Positions 50,116-59,110 of a stretch of DNA of 64,000 bases are shown here, in pieces. The position numbers and the translations under genes are program-made. A model generated the notes under the pieces. The model saw only the letters and a program-made list of their open reading frames with translations. It made no database searches and was not told the DNA's origin. Source of the stretch: Vampirovibrio sp041737375 (GTDB lineage Bacteria; Cyanobacteriota; Vampirovibrionia; Vampirovibrionales; Vampirovibrionaceae); assembly GCF_041737375.1 (NCBI RefSeq), contig NZ_JBGSRV010000008.1, forward strand, positions 62,001 to 126,000, given 5' to 3'. The first letter of the stretch is position 1. Each line of letters opens with the position of its first letter.

Positions 50116-50749
50116 TAACCCGCCACCTCCCATAAAGCCTGATTTGGGCCTGTATCAAACCAAGTACCTGTTGCGGAATATTCTGCGAAACATTCCTGGC
50201 GTGGGGGCTTTGTCTCCCAATGCGCTTTCCCTGTTTGCGGTGGTGCCGGGTTTACTGGCCGCATGGTTTCTGATGCAGGGCCAGTGGTTGGCGGCTTTGC
50301 TCAGTATTATGGGCCGAATGATCGTGAATACCCTGGACGGTCTGGTGGCCGAGGAGTTTAATAAAAAATCCAATCTGGGCGCTTATTTAAACCGCTTGCC
50401 GGGTGAATTTACGGACATCCTGATTGTGCTTGCGCTGAGTTGGAAGGTTGCTCCGGTTTCGATTGGGTCTATGTTGCTGGTTCCTTTAACCGGTTGGGTG
50501 CAAATATTAGGCTTGCTGGGCCTGGCGGCAGGGGGAACCACGCAATCAGTAGGGCCCTGTGGGCAAACCGATCGGCTGGCGATTATCGCCATAGGTTGTC
50601 TGCTGGCTTTGCTGGGGTTGAATGGTTGGCCCATTTTAATTCCTATCCTGTGTATTGGGTGTGGGCTTACCATCGTCTTAAGAATTTTTCGTTCCATACG
50701 GGACATTCGGAAACTGGATCAAACTCAGGAACATATGAACCGATGCTGA
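50108..50749 (+). CDS. CDP-alcohol phosphatidyltransferase-like protein, YnbA type
   Basis: A 213-residue membrane protein with about six helices. The CDP-alcohol phosphatidyltransferase motif is recognisable but altered: NTLDGLVAEEFNKKSNLGAY followed by LNRLPGEFTD. Compared with DGxxAR(8x)GxxxDxxxD, the Arg is Glu, the third Asp is Asn and the fourth Asp is Gly, with an Asp four residues later. From memory, E. coli YnbA has NALDGMLARE and LNETGDVISD, plus LYQIKPLF and GPFGKSDR matching LYQTKYLL and GPCGQTDR here. So it belongs to the YnbA group, but activity is uncertain. It should join CDP-diacylglycerol to an alcohol. Confidence 0.8.
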   Translation: MPDNPPPPIKPDLGLYQTKYLLRNILRNIPGVGALSPNALSLFAVVPGLLAAWFLMQGQWLAALLSIMGRMIVNTLDGLVAEEFNKKSNLGAYLNRLPGEFTDILIVLALSWKVAPVSIGSMLLVPLTGWVQILGLLGLAAGGTTQSVGPCGQTDRLAIIAIGCLLALLGLNGWPILIPILCIGCGLTIVLRIFRSIRDIRKLDQTQEHMNRC

Positions 50750-51783
50750 CCTATCTGAACTATGCGGGAATGGCCCCCTTACGACCCGAGGCTTATTTAA
50801 AAAGTCTGATTGCGCCGGAATTATTTGGCAATATGCGCTTGCCACAATGGTTTGCCCAAGCCGAAAAATTGCGTGAACAGGTGGCCGACTGGCTGGGCTG
50901 CCAGCCAGAGCAGGTGGCGTTTGTGCCGTCCACCAGCATGGCCTTAACCATTGCGTCCCATAGCCTCAACTGGCAGCCGGGCGATACGGTTCTGTTCAAT
51001 CGGGACGATTTTCCGGCCAACGTGTTGCCGTGGGAAAAACTGTCTCGCTTTGGGGTGAATGCGCTGCCTGTGCAAAACTGGCAGGAAGTTTGGCCCAGTC
51101 GCACTCGCATGATCAGCATTTCAACCGTGAATTACGCCACCGGTATTGAGCAACCTTGGCGGGAAGTGCTGGCCAAGGCTCAGGAGCGGGGGGTGTGGAC
51201 TTGTGTGGACGCCATCCAGTCTGCCGGTATTTTGCCCAGTTGGGATCCGGCCATCGATTTTTGGTGCGTGGGGACTCAAAAATGGCTGGTAGCTGGAACG
51301 GGCATGGCCATTTTGGTTTTAAGCGAACGGGTTTTAAAACAGTTGCAACCGCCTTTCCCCAATTGGTTAAGCTTAAAGGATCCTTCTAATCTGGATTCCG
51401 GCTTGCTGGAAACGGCCAGGGCCTGGGAGTGTGGCTGGATTAGTCAGGCCAATTTAATTCGCCTGAGTGTTAATCTGGATTATTTTTCTCGCATTGGCTG
51501 GGAAACCATTACCGAAAAAATTAAAATACGCCGAAATTATTTACACGAGCGTTTGTTGGATATGGGCTGGCATGTGGTGTCTTGTCCCAAGCGTTGGTCG
51601 GGAATTGTCTCTTTTGATCCCGGACCGGGTAGGGCCGCCCTGATTGTAAAAAACGCCCAGGATCGCCGTATTATTGTGGCCCAGCGGGGCGATTACGTAC
51701 GGTTGTCTCCCCATATTTTCAACTCAATGGGTCAGCTCAAAAAAGTGTCACAGTGGCTGTCGGATTGTTACACCAGTCTGTAA
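50743..51783 (+). CDS. class V aminotransferase-family PLP enzyme
   Basis: A 346-residue fold-type I PLP enzyme of the class V (cysteine desulfurase/aminotransferase/kynureninase-like) group. It starts LTYLNYAGMAPLRPEA, has the STSMALTIAS cofactor loop, DAIQSAGILP with the cofactor Asp, and the PLP lysine in FWCVGTQKWLVAGTGM. There is no desulfurase-type cysteine loop that I can see. Substrate is unknown. Its ATG overlaps the phosphatidyltransferase stop by 7 bases, so it belongs to the lipid cluster. Confidence 0.8.
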   Translation: MLTYLNYAGMAPLRPEAYLKSLIAPELFGNMRLPQWFAQAEKLREQVADWLGCQPEQVAFVPSTSMALTIASHSLNWQPGDTVLFNRDDFPANVLPWEKLSRFGVNALPVQNWQEVWPSRTRMISISTVNYATGIEQPWREVLAKAQERGVWTCVDAIQSAGILPSWDPAIDFWCVGTQKWLVAGTGMAILVLSERVLKQLQPPFPNWLSLKDPSNLDSGLLETARAWECGWISQANLIRLSVNLDYFSRIGWETITEKIKIRRNYLHERLLDMGWHVVSCPKRWSGIVSFDPGPGRAALIVKNAQDRRIIVAQRGDYVRLSPHIFNSMGQLKKVSQWLSDCYTSL

Positions 51784-51815
51784 CAATAAAAGGGTTCACA
51801 GAAAAGGACACCAGC

Positions 51816-52571
51816 ATGAAATACGCTTTAATCCGATGGTTGTTACAAACGGTAGGCCGACTGAGTAAGGGCATTCAACTGGGCTGGCGAACCGGCTTTG
51901 ATTCCGGGGTGATGCTGGAATACATTTACCAAAATAAACCTCAGGGAATCACCCCGCTGGGGGTATGGATTGATCGGCAATTTATCTCCCACCCGGTTTG
52001 GGATGGGGTGCGTTCTCGCCGGAATTTTTTAATCGGTCAGCTGAATGAGGCATTGAAGCATTATGATCACCCTGCTCTCTTTGATTTCGCTGCGGGCGTT
52101 GGTTCGTATCTGTTCGCGCTTCCGCAAGGCAAAGCCGTTATAACGGCGGGAGATTATGAGCCGGAAGCTGTTCAGCGGGGTCAGGAAAAGGCCAGCCGCT
52201 TGGGCCGAACGGATATTACCTTTCACAAAAACAACGCTTTTGATTTGAATGAATTTGCGGTGCGGCAGGCTGATATTCTGGTGTGTTCCGGCTTCTTTGA
52301 TATTTTGGTGAAAGAAGAGGAAATTTTAAAAGTGCTGCAAAATGGCTCGCATATTACCCAACCCGGCGCGCGATGGGTGTTTACCATTCAGGAGCATCAT
52401 CCTGATTTGCGCCTGTTGAAGGAAACCATGGTGGATTTGAATCACCAAAAATGGGAACTGGTTCCCCGTTCCGCTGAACAATTGGCGGAATGGGCCAAGC
52501 CGTTTGGCTGGGTGCTGGAAACCGTGGAGAGAAACGATTTTTTCGCCGTCGGTACGATGGTGCGTCAGTAG
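51816..52571 (+). CDS. SAM methyltransferase, YnbC C-terminal type
   Basis: A 251-residue class I methyltransferase. The SAM motif is LFDFAAGVGSYL (about residues 87-98), with the acidic residue in GDYEPEAVQRG. The N-terminal region GFDSGVMLEYIYQNKPQG followed by GVWIDRQF and WDGVRSRRNFL resembles the methyltransferase half of E. coli YnbC (Pfam Methyltransf_20 group, from memory). The alpha/beta hydrolase half of YnbC is missing here. I chose ATG 51816 with AAGGA about 8 bases upstream. Confidence 0.8.
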   Translation: MKYALIRWLLQTVGRLSKGIQLGWRTGFDSGVMLEYIYQNKPQGITPLGVWIDRQFISHPVWDGVRSRRNFLIGQLNEALKHYDHPALFDFAAGVGSYLFALPQGKAVITAGDYEPEAVQRGQEKASRLGRTDITFHKNNAFDLNEFAVRQADILVCSGFFDILVKEEEILKVLQNGSHITQPGARWVFTIQEHHPDLRLLKETMVDLNHQKWELVPRSAEQLAEWAKPFGWVLETVERNDFFAVGTMVRQ

Positions 52572-52600
52572 CACAGGCAATTGAGAAAGCGAAACAAGGC

Positions 52601-53287
52601 ATGGTGAATATGGGTGACAATCCGGGCATCGCATGGGTCAGTGGCGCTAGCGGCTACTGGGGCCGAAAAACAGTGATGAGCCTGCTGCGTTTGAACTGGC
52701 AGGTCATTGCCCTCAGCCGTCAGGAACCTAAAGATTTGCCGGACTGGGCCATTGCCCAGCACAAAAGCCTGTTTTGGCAGCCGTTGGATCTGGAAGCACC
52801 GGACTGGCCCAGTGCGTTGAGCGAGTTGCCCGGCCCTCAGGCGTTGTTTCATTGCGTGGGTTTGTTTGATGATGACTTTGAGCGCATGTTGCGGGTGAAC
52901 GTGGTGCAATCGGCCCAATTGATTGACTTGGCCGCAGAGCGGATGCAGGCCCAGCAATCGGGGCGAATCGGAATTTATCTGGGTCAGAACGGGCGACTGG
53001 GTATGCCGGGGCTGGGCGCCTTTAGCGCTACGCAGGGCGCCTTGTGGACCTGGACGGAGTCTCGGGCAAAAGCGTTGAAGCAGGAACGCACCGGGGTTAG
53101 CTTGAGTCTGGTTTTCCCGGAACGAGCCCCATCCCACTTGCAGGGACAACTGGCCGAGCGCCTGAACCGAAAAATCAAGTTAACTCCCCCTGAAACGGCG
53201 GATGATTTGGTGGCAGGTGTTTTAAAAGGTCAACCCAGGGTAGGCCGAAAGCCTTGGCTTGCTGGACTTTCTACGCTGCTGACCTGA
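52601..53287 (+). CDS. SDR-fold protein with altered active site
   Basis: A 228-residue short-chain dehydrogenase-like protein. The N-terminal glycine motif is VSGASGYWGRKTVMSLL and the NNAG-equivalent region is FHCVGLFDDDFERMLRVNVV. The catalytic YxxxK is replaced by FSATQ (AFSATQGALWTW). So it may bind a nucleotide but is unlikely to be a standard reductase. Start is ATG 52601 or 52610, AAGG just before. It is the last gene of the lipid cluster. Confidence 0.75.
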   Translation: MVNMGDNPGIAWVSGASGYWGRKTVMSLLRLNWQVIALSRQEPKDLPDWAIAQHKSLFWQPLDLEAPDWPSALSELPGPQALFHCVGLFDDDFERMLRVNVVQSAQLIDLAAERMQAQQSGRIGIYLGQNGRLGMPGLGAFSATQGALWTWTESRAKALKQERTGVSLSLVFPERAPSHLQGQLAERLNRKIKLTPPETADDLVAGVLKGQPRVGRKPWLAGLSTLLT

Positions 53288-53383
53288 TAGGTTCCTTGAT
53301 GATCTCCAAAGACAGTGGCGCTCAGGCGGTGGGATTTTCTTAATCAATTGGGTGAGCAATTTTGAGCGACTAATCTCACTGGA

Positions 53384-54505
53384 TCACTCGGGTTTCGGTT
53401 CAGTTTTTAAAAACTCGCTCAGGCGAGAGAGGGCTTGGGGGAGCGTGTGGCTGCCAAAGCCCATGCGCACAAAGGCCCCCCCCGAATCATAAAGCGAACC
53501 GGGCAGCACCAGTATTTTGTGAGCTTTTAAAACATCCAGCGCAAACTGATCCGCATGGGGGGTGTTTAAAAGCTGGATATAGCCCAAACAGCCTGCCTTT
53601 GGGGGAACCCAGCCTAGCTGGCTTTGATGCTGATTCATAAATTGCTCAAAAATGGCGTAACCGGTTTTAAGGGTTGCACGATGGGCTTCCAGAATGGGTG
53701 TTTGAGCGCTTAAAGCGATTTGAGCCAGTATTTCACTGCCGGTATTGGGGCAAATGGTTAAGTAATGCCGCAGAGACAGCAATTTTGAAATGACGCTTTG
53801 ATCGGGCGTCGCCAGCCAGCCAATGCGCAGGCCGGGAAGTCCGTAGGCTTTGGACAGACTGAAAACGCTCAAGCCTTTTTCATACTGATCCGCAATGGGT
53901 GGCAACCGATCCGCAGGATTGAATTCCAGGTGCCGGTACACTTCATCGCAGAAAATCCAGGCGTTCTGTTGGCGGGCAATGGCTATCAGCGCTTGCATTT
54001 CCGAGGCGCTGAGTATGGCCCCGGTGGGGTTATTGGGAAAATTTACCACAATCATGCGGGTATTGGGCCGCATGGCGCTTTGGACGCGGGTGGGGTTGAA
54101 GGCCCACTGTTCCTCGTATAACAAGGGCACTTCGGTAACTTGGCAAATGCTGGCGGCCACGCTTTTCAGCGACTGATAGCAAGGGGTCACCACAATGACG
54201 TGATCATCCGCCTGAAGTAAGGCTTGCATGGCGCAGTAAATGGCCTCACAGGCCCCGTTAAAAACCATCACCCCATCGGCTTCAATGGTTGTGTATTCAG
54301 CGGCTATCAAAGCCCTTAAAGCGGGTGAGCCTTGGGGGGTGGCATAGCCCAACGGCAAGGTTTCCCAGCTTTTTAACTGTTGGGGATGGGCGTAGGCCAA
54401 TAACTGAGCCAAAGGCATGCTGTCCAGCCCGGATGAACACAGCGAAATTTCTGCCTGATGCTCGTATTTGAACAGGTATTCTTCCAGTTTAAAAAGGGGT
54501 AGCAT
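53384..54505 (-). CDS. class I/II aminotransferase
   Basis: A 373-residue fold-type I aminotransferase. The substrate loop is GACEAIYCAMQALLQ, the cofactor Asn/Asp segment is NFPNNPTGAI and FCDEVYRHLEF, and the PLP lysine is in SLSKAYGLPGLRIGW with the phosphate-binding Arg. It resembles aspartate/MalY/histidinol-phosphate-like members; substrate not assignable. GGAGTGATCC precedes the ATG. It converges on the lipid cluster and is a separate unit. Confidence 0.87.
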   Translation of the reverse strand: MLPLFKLEEYLFKYEHQAEISLCSSGLDSMPLAQLLAYAHPQQLKSWETLPLGYATPQGSPALRALIAAEYTTIEADGVMVFNGACEAIYCAMQALLQADDHVIVVTPCYQSLKSVAASICQVTEVPLLYEEQWAFNPTRVQSAMRPNTRMIVVNFPNNPTGAILSASEMQALIAIARQQNAWIFCDEVYRHLEFNPADRLPPIADQYEKGLSVFSLSKAYGLPGLRIGWLATPDQSVISKLLSLRHYLTICPNTGSEILAQIALSAQTPILEAHRATLKTGYAIFEQFMNQHQSQLGWVPPKAGCLGYIQLLNTPHADQFALDVLKAHKILVLPGSLYDSGGAFVRMGFGSHTLPQALSRLSEFLKTEPKPE

Positions 54506-54997
54506 GGATCACTCCGGCTCAATGTTTTATGATTGCTTGGTTTGCCTCTTTCTATGTTACCAAAGGCTTGCGTTGCTTGAATTCCGGTTTTCCGAAGTGA
54601 AAGAGCGGATGACAGTGGCGACCGTGGGGTTGCTGAAGAGAGACTGGGTAAATTTAATTTATTAAGAAATATAAAGCAATTGGGCGCGCCACAAAACAAA
54701 GCGCAAAAGCGGACGTCATCAGTACTTAAAGCTCACTTTGGTTGAGATGAAATGATGCGTTTTAACGGTCGAGGTCATTCAATTGAGCTTGTGTAGGGGC
54801 CGGTTCTAAAGTTTTGATGAGGGGAACCGAAAGAAGAGTTATGGATTCATTTTTTTTAATTCCAATTTCTGTAATTTCGGATTTATATTCTGGAAAATGG
54901 GGTTTGCTGAACGGCATGGCCTTCAAGGGTTTAGTGGAAGGCTTTTTTGCCCGCAATCGTTTTCTGGCTTTGAAGTATTGAACACAGACGCACTGAT
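54506..54997. other. intergenic region upstream of the beta-oxidation operon
   Basis: About 490 bases between divergent genes. It contains a possible 46-codon frame (listed separately). No firm promoter or fatty-acid regulator palindrome was identified. Confidence 0.4.
54841..54981 (+). CDS. possible 46-residue small ORF or gene remnant
   Basis: ATG to TGA, 46 codons: a hydrophobic start (MDSFFLIPISVISDL) then GKWGLLNGMAFKGLVEGFFA and a basic end (RNRFLALKY). AAGAAG lies just upstream. The second half resembles the last residues of family-2 glycosyltransferases, so it may be a remnant of one. Evidence is thin. Confidence 0.3.
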   Translation: MDSFFLIPISVISDLYSGKWGLLNGMAFKGLVEGFFARNRFLALKY

Positions 54998-55015
54998 ATG
55001 AAAGTGGGAAGTGAT

Positions 55016-58000
55016 ATGCCAACCAACAATTCGCCCATTCACGCTTTATACAAGTTGTTGATTTACACCCTGATGTCCCCGTTGCGGGATCAGGCGTTTC
55101 AGGGCACCCGCAAGGCCAAGATTTCCGATACCGAAAAAGAGGCGCTGGCCTCTGGTTCTATTGGGTTTGAACGAGAAATTCTCAGCGGACACCCGGATTG
55201 GTCTAAATTGCTGGATTTGCCCAAACCGCATTTAAACGAAATAGAGAAAGCCTTTCTGGATGGTCCGGTGGAGCAATTATGCGACTTGCTGGATGACTGG
55301 AAAATTCGCACCGAGTTGAAAGATTTACCGCCCGAAGTGTGGGCTTTTATGAAGGAAAAAGGCTTCTTCGGGATGATTATTCCCAAGGAGTACGGGGGGC
55401 TGGGCTTCTCTGCCAGAGCGCATTCGGAAGTGGTGATGAAACTGGCCAGCCGCAGCACCACCGCTTGCGTGACGGCTATGGTGCCCAATTCCTTAGGGCC
55501 TGCCGAATTGCTGATTCGTTATGGCACCGATGCTCAAAAAACACACTACCTGCCTCGTCTGGCCAAAGGCATTGAAATTCCCTCCTTTGCGCTGACTGAG
55601 CCGGATGCCGGATCGGATGCCTCCAGCATGACCGCCAACGGGATGGTCTGTGAGCGAGAGGGTCAGTTGGGTATTTTGCTCAATTGGGAAAAGCGCTACA
55701 TTACCCTCAGCCCCATTACCACCTTGTTGGGGCTGGCCTTTAAATTACGCGATCCCGATGGCTTATTGGGTCATCAAAAAGAGTTGGGCATTACGCTGGC
55801 TTTAATTCCGGTTGAAACCGCCGGGACCGAAATTGGGCGCCGCCACAACCCGCTGGGCATACCCTTTATGAACGGCCCTACTTATGGAAAAGATGTCTGG
55901 ATTTCGCTCGATCAAATTATTGGGGGCCGGGAATTCGCCGGTCAGGGCTGGCGCATGTTAATGGAATGTTTATCGGTGGGGCGCTGTATTTCTTTGCCCG
56001 CTTTATCGGTGGGTTCCGCCAAATTGGTGAGCCGCATGACAGGGGCTTACAGTCGGGTGCGTAAGCAGTTTAAAGTTTCTATTAATCAGTTTGAAGGGGT
56101 GGAAGAGTTGCTGGCCCGTATGGCGGGCACCACTTACCTGATGGAAGCTTCTCGTATGGTTACTTTGCAGATGCTGGATCGGGGCGAGCATCCCACCATT
56201 CTTTCCGCTATTTTGAAATACCATATGACCGAATATGGGCGAAAAATCGTGAATGACGGCATGGATATTTTGGGCGGCAAAGCCATTTGCGAAGGGCCGG
56301 ATAATTTAATTGGGGCGCTGTATCACGGCATTCCCATTGGCATTACGGTAGAAGGGGCCAATATTTTGACCCGAAATATGATTATTTTCGGGCAAGGATC
56401 GGTGCGCTCTCACCCCTACCTGTTGCGAGAAATTGAAGCGGCCCGCTTGGACGATGAAAAAGAAGCCCGTGCTAAATTCAGCGATTTAATGGCCCAGCAT
56501 GTACGGCATAGCGTGGAAAATACGTTCCGTAGCCTGTTTTTCGGGCTGACCAGCGGTCACTTCAGTGGAGTCCCTCAGGCTGATAAGACAGAAGCGTTTT
56601 ACTTTCGGCATATCAATCGCCTCAGTGCGGCTTATGCCACGCTGGCCGATAATATCCTGATGCTGCTGGGCGATAGCGTGAAGCGGAAAGAACGCATTTC
56701 CGCCTTGTTGGGGGACAGCATGAGTTACCTGTTTATGGCCTCCGCGGTGTTGCGCCATTATCAGGCCAACGGACGGCTGGAAGATGAGCGTTTGTTAGTA
56801 CACTGGTCTTGTCAAACCCTGCTGCATCAAGCGGAAGAAAGCATGGATCGCTTGTTGAACAACTTCCCCAACCCTGTATTGGGTGCCTTGTTGCGGCCCG
56901 TTATTTTCCCGCTGGGGCGCAGAATTGATTTGCCGTCTCACCGACTGGATCGCAAAGTGGCCAGAGTATTAATTGAGCCGGGTTCGCTGCGGGATCGGTT
57001 GACGGATGGCATTTACCTGCCCACCAGTGAAACAGAACCTTTGGGCAAACTGGAGCAGTGCATGCGCATGGCCATTCAGGCCGATGCGCTGGAAGTCACC
57101 ATTCGCCAAGCCAAAAAAGAAGGCCGCCTCACCTCGCAAACCCCGGCTGCCTTGTTGCAGGAAGCGGCGGCTCAAAAAATTCTGAGCGTTGATGAGTTGA
57201 GCTTGCTGAAACGGGTGGAAGTGTTGCGGAAGCAGGTGCTGGCCGTGGATGATTTTGATCTCCATTTTAATTTCGAGGAAAAAAAAACGGCATTTGCCGA
57301 CGGGAAACGGTTAAAGGCCATTTATCCACTGGGCACCCGGTGGAATCTGGACATTCCACGCACTGATTTGGTGCAAATGGTGGAACAAGCCGTTGATCAA
57401 TACAAGGATTTGCCTTGTATCGATTCGCTGGGCAAAAAATATAATTACGCCGAGTTTGGGGCCTTGGTAAGTAAAGCGGCCGCCGGTTTACAGGCTATTG
57501 GGGTTCAAAAAGGCGATAAAATTGGCTTGTATATGGCCAACACGCCTTATTACCCCATTTTGTTTTTCGCGGCCCTGAAGGCGGGTGCCATTGTGGTGAA
57601 TTTTTGCCCGATGCACACGTTAAACGAGTTGCGGGATCAGGCCGTGGACAGCCAAACCAAAATGATGGTCACGCTGGACTTAAAAGATTCTTTCGAGAAG
57701 TCCATGCACCTGCAAAAAGAGGGCATTCTGGAGCGAGTGATCGCCTGTAAAATGGAAGAGGTGTTGCCCTTCTTCAAGTCTCACGCCTACCGTCTTTTCA
57801 GGGGATCTCAAATTGCACGGCCCGAGGAAAATGGCGACACCCGTTTAGTGGCCAATTCTGGTGCGGATCAACTGATCTGGTTTCGCGAGCTGATTACCCA
57901 GAAAAAAGCGTTTACGCCGGTTTTGATTGAGCCAGAGGATGTGGCCGTGTTGCAGTACACCGGCGGCACCACCGGAACCCCCAAGGGGGCCATGCTGACC

Positions 58001-59110
58001 CATGCTAATCTGGTATCCAACGTTTACCAGATTGAGGAATACTTCGGGGTATCCGCCAATAAGCCCCAGTGTGAAGCGTTACTGCGCCCCGGAAAAGAGC
58101 GTGTTTTGGCCACCATTCCTTATTTTCATATTTTCGGAATGACGGTGGCCATGTTGTCCAGTTTGAAAATGGGCAGTGAAATCCTGATTTTGCCGGACCC
58201 TCGAAATACACTGGAAATTTTGAAAACCATTCAGGAAAAAAAGCCGACCTTGTTTCCAGCCGTTCCCCGCTTGCTGCAAGCCATTTGCGAAAGTCCAAAA
58301 ATGGCAAACTTTGACCTGGGAGGCTTTGAAAAAGTCATTTCAGGGGGAGCCGCTTTGCCGGATAATTTTAAGCAATCTTTTGAAAAAGCCACCGGCAAAA
58401 AAGGGCTGATCAAACAGGGGTATGGGTTGACGGAAACCTCGCCCGTTGCTGCCGCAAACCCACCGTATGGCATCAATAAATCAGAATCTGTGGGCTTGCC
58501 ATTGCCGCAAACCCGCATTCAAATTGTGGATGCCGAGGACCCGGATCGGGTGCTGACCATGGGCGAAGTGGGAGAAATTTGCGTGAGTGGTCCGCAGGTG
58601 ATGAAAGGCTATTACAATCGACCGGAGGAAACGGCCCAGATTTTGCGAAACGGCTGGTTTCTGACCGGCGATTTGGGATACCTGGATGATGATTATTATC
58701 TGCATATTGTGGATCGTAAAAAGCGTTTGATTCTGGTCAATGGATTGAACGTTTACCCCACCCAGATTGAGCAGGCCATTTCTCGACATCCTGCGGTGAT
58801 GGAGTGTATGGTGATTAGTGTGGCCGATAGTCGTTCGGGTGAGGCAGCCAAGGCCTTGATTCGCCTAAAGGCGGGGCATGCGGTTTCGGCCCAGCAAATT
58901 CAGGTATTTCTTAGTGAATATTTAAGCCGCATTGAATTGCCTAAACACATTGAATTTATCAATTATGAGTTACCCAAAACGGCGGTGGGCAAACCCGACT
59001 GGCGAACCATGCAGGAGCGTGAAAAGCTGGCCGCCTTGCCGCATGGAGACGTTGGTATTTCCGGTATTACAGACATTCAGGACGGTTTAGATATGGAGCA
59101 GGCATCATGA
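55016..59110 (+). CDS. FadE-FadD fusion: acyl-CoA dehydrogenase and acyl-CoA ligase
   Basis: A single 1,364-residue frame. Residues 1 to about 750 are a FadE-type acyl-CoA dehydrogenase: IIPKEYGGLGFSARAHSEVV, FALTEPDAGSDASSM, and AICEGPDN with VEGANILTRNMIIFGQG holding the likely catalytic Glu. Residues from about 775 are an acyl-CoA ligase: LQYTGGTTGTPKGAMLTHAN, GYGLTETSPVA, TGDLGYLDDDYY, KKRLILVNGLNVYP, and the C-terminal lysine in KTAVGKPDW. It would activate a fatty acid and catalyse its first oxidation in one chain. I chose ATG 55016 (GGGAAG upstream) over 54998. Its stop overlaps the thiolase start (ATGA). Confidence 0.92.
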   Translation: MPTNNSPIHALYKLLIYTLMSPLRDQAFQGTRKAKISDTEKEALASGSIGFEREILSGHPDWSKLLDLPKPHLNEIEKAFLDGPVEQLCDLLDDWKIRTELKDLPPEVWAFMKEKGFFGMIIPKEYGGLGFSARAHSEVVMKLASRSTTACVTAMVPNSLGPAELLIRYGTDAQKTHYLPRLAKGIEIPSFALTEPDAGSDASSMTANGMVCEREGQLGILLNWEKRYITLSPITTLLGLAFKLRDPDGLLGHQKELGITLALIPVETAGTEIGRRHNPLGIPFMNGPTYGKDVWISLDQIIGGREFAGQGWRMLMECLSVGRCISLPALSVGSAKLVSRMTGAYSRVRKQFKVSINQFEGVEELLARMAGTTYLMEASRMVTLQMLDRGEHPTILSAILKYHMTEYGRKIVNDGMDILGGKAICEGPDNLIGALYHGIPIGITVEGANILTRNMIIFGQGSVRSHPYLLREIEAARLDDEKEARAKFSDLMAQHVRHSVENTFRSLFFGLTSGHFSGVPQADKTEAFYFRHINRLSAAYATLADNILMLLGDSVKRKERISALLGDSMSYLFMASAVLRHYQANGRLEDERLLVHWSCQTLLHQAEESMDRLLNNFPNPVLGALLRPVIFPLGRRIDLPSHRLDRKVARVLIEPGSLRDRLTDGIYLPTSETEPLGKLEQCMRMAIQADALEVTIRQAKKEGRLTSQTPAALLQEAAAQKILSVDELSLLKRVEVLRKQVLAVDDFDLHFNFEEKKTAFADGKRLKAIYPLGTRWNLDIPRTDLVQMVEQAVDQYKDLPCIDSLGKKYNYAEFGALVSKAAAGLQAIGVQKGDKIGLYMANTPYYPILFFAALKAGAIVVNFCPMHTLNELRDQAVDSQTKMMVTLDLKDSFEKSMHLQKEGILERVIACKMEEVLPFFKSHAYRLFRGSQIARPEENGDTRLVANSGADQLIWFRELITQKKAFTPVLIEPEDVAVLQYTGGTTGTPKGAMLTHANLVSNVYQIEEYFGVSANKPQCEALLRPGKERVLATIPYFHIFGMTVAMLSSLKMGSEILILPDPRNTLEILKTIQEKKPTLFPAVPRLLQAICESPKMANFDLGGFEKVISGGAALPDNFKQSFEKATGKKGLIKQGYGLTETSPVAAANPPYGINKSESVGLPLPQTRIQIVDAEDPDRVLTMGEVGEICVSGPQVMKGYYNRPEETAQILRNGWFLTGDLGYLDDDYYLHIVDRKKRLILVNGLNVYPTQIEQAISRHPAVMECMVISVADSRSGEAAKALIRLKAGHAVSAQQIQVFLSEYLSRIELPKHIEFINYELPKTAVGKPDWRTMQEREKLAALPHGDVGISGITDIQDGLDMEQAS

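Noticed and set aside
50440..50742. Longer N-terminus for the class V aminotransferase
   Set aside because: These 101 codons lie wholly within the phosphatidyltransferase gene in another frame and do not resemble the family; the ATG at 50743 fits.
54762..55022. 86-codon minus-strand frame before the FadE-FadD gene
   Set aside because: It extends into the fusion gene start and its Lys/Pro-rich sequence has no recognisable domain.
55016..59110. Assembly artefact joining two genes
   Set aside because: Both domains are complete, the linker is of normal composition and the frame is continuous; a read-level check is still listed under the finding.
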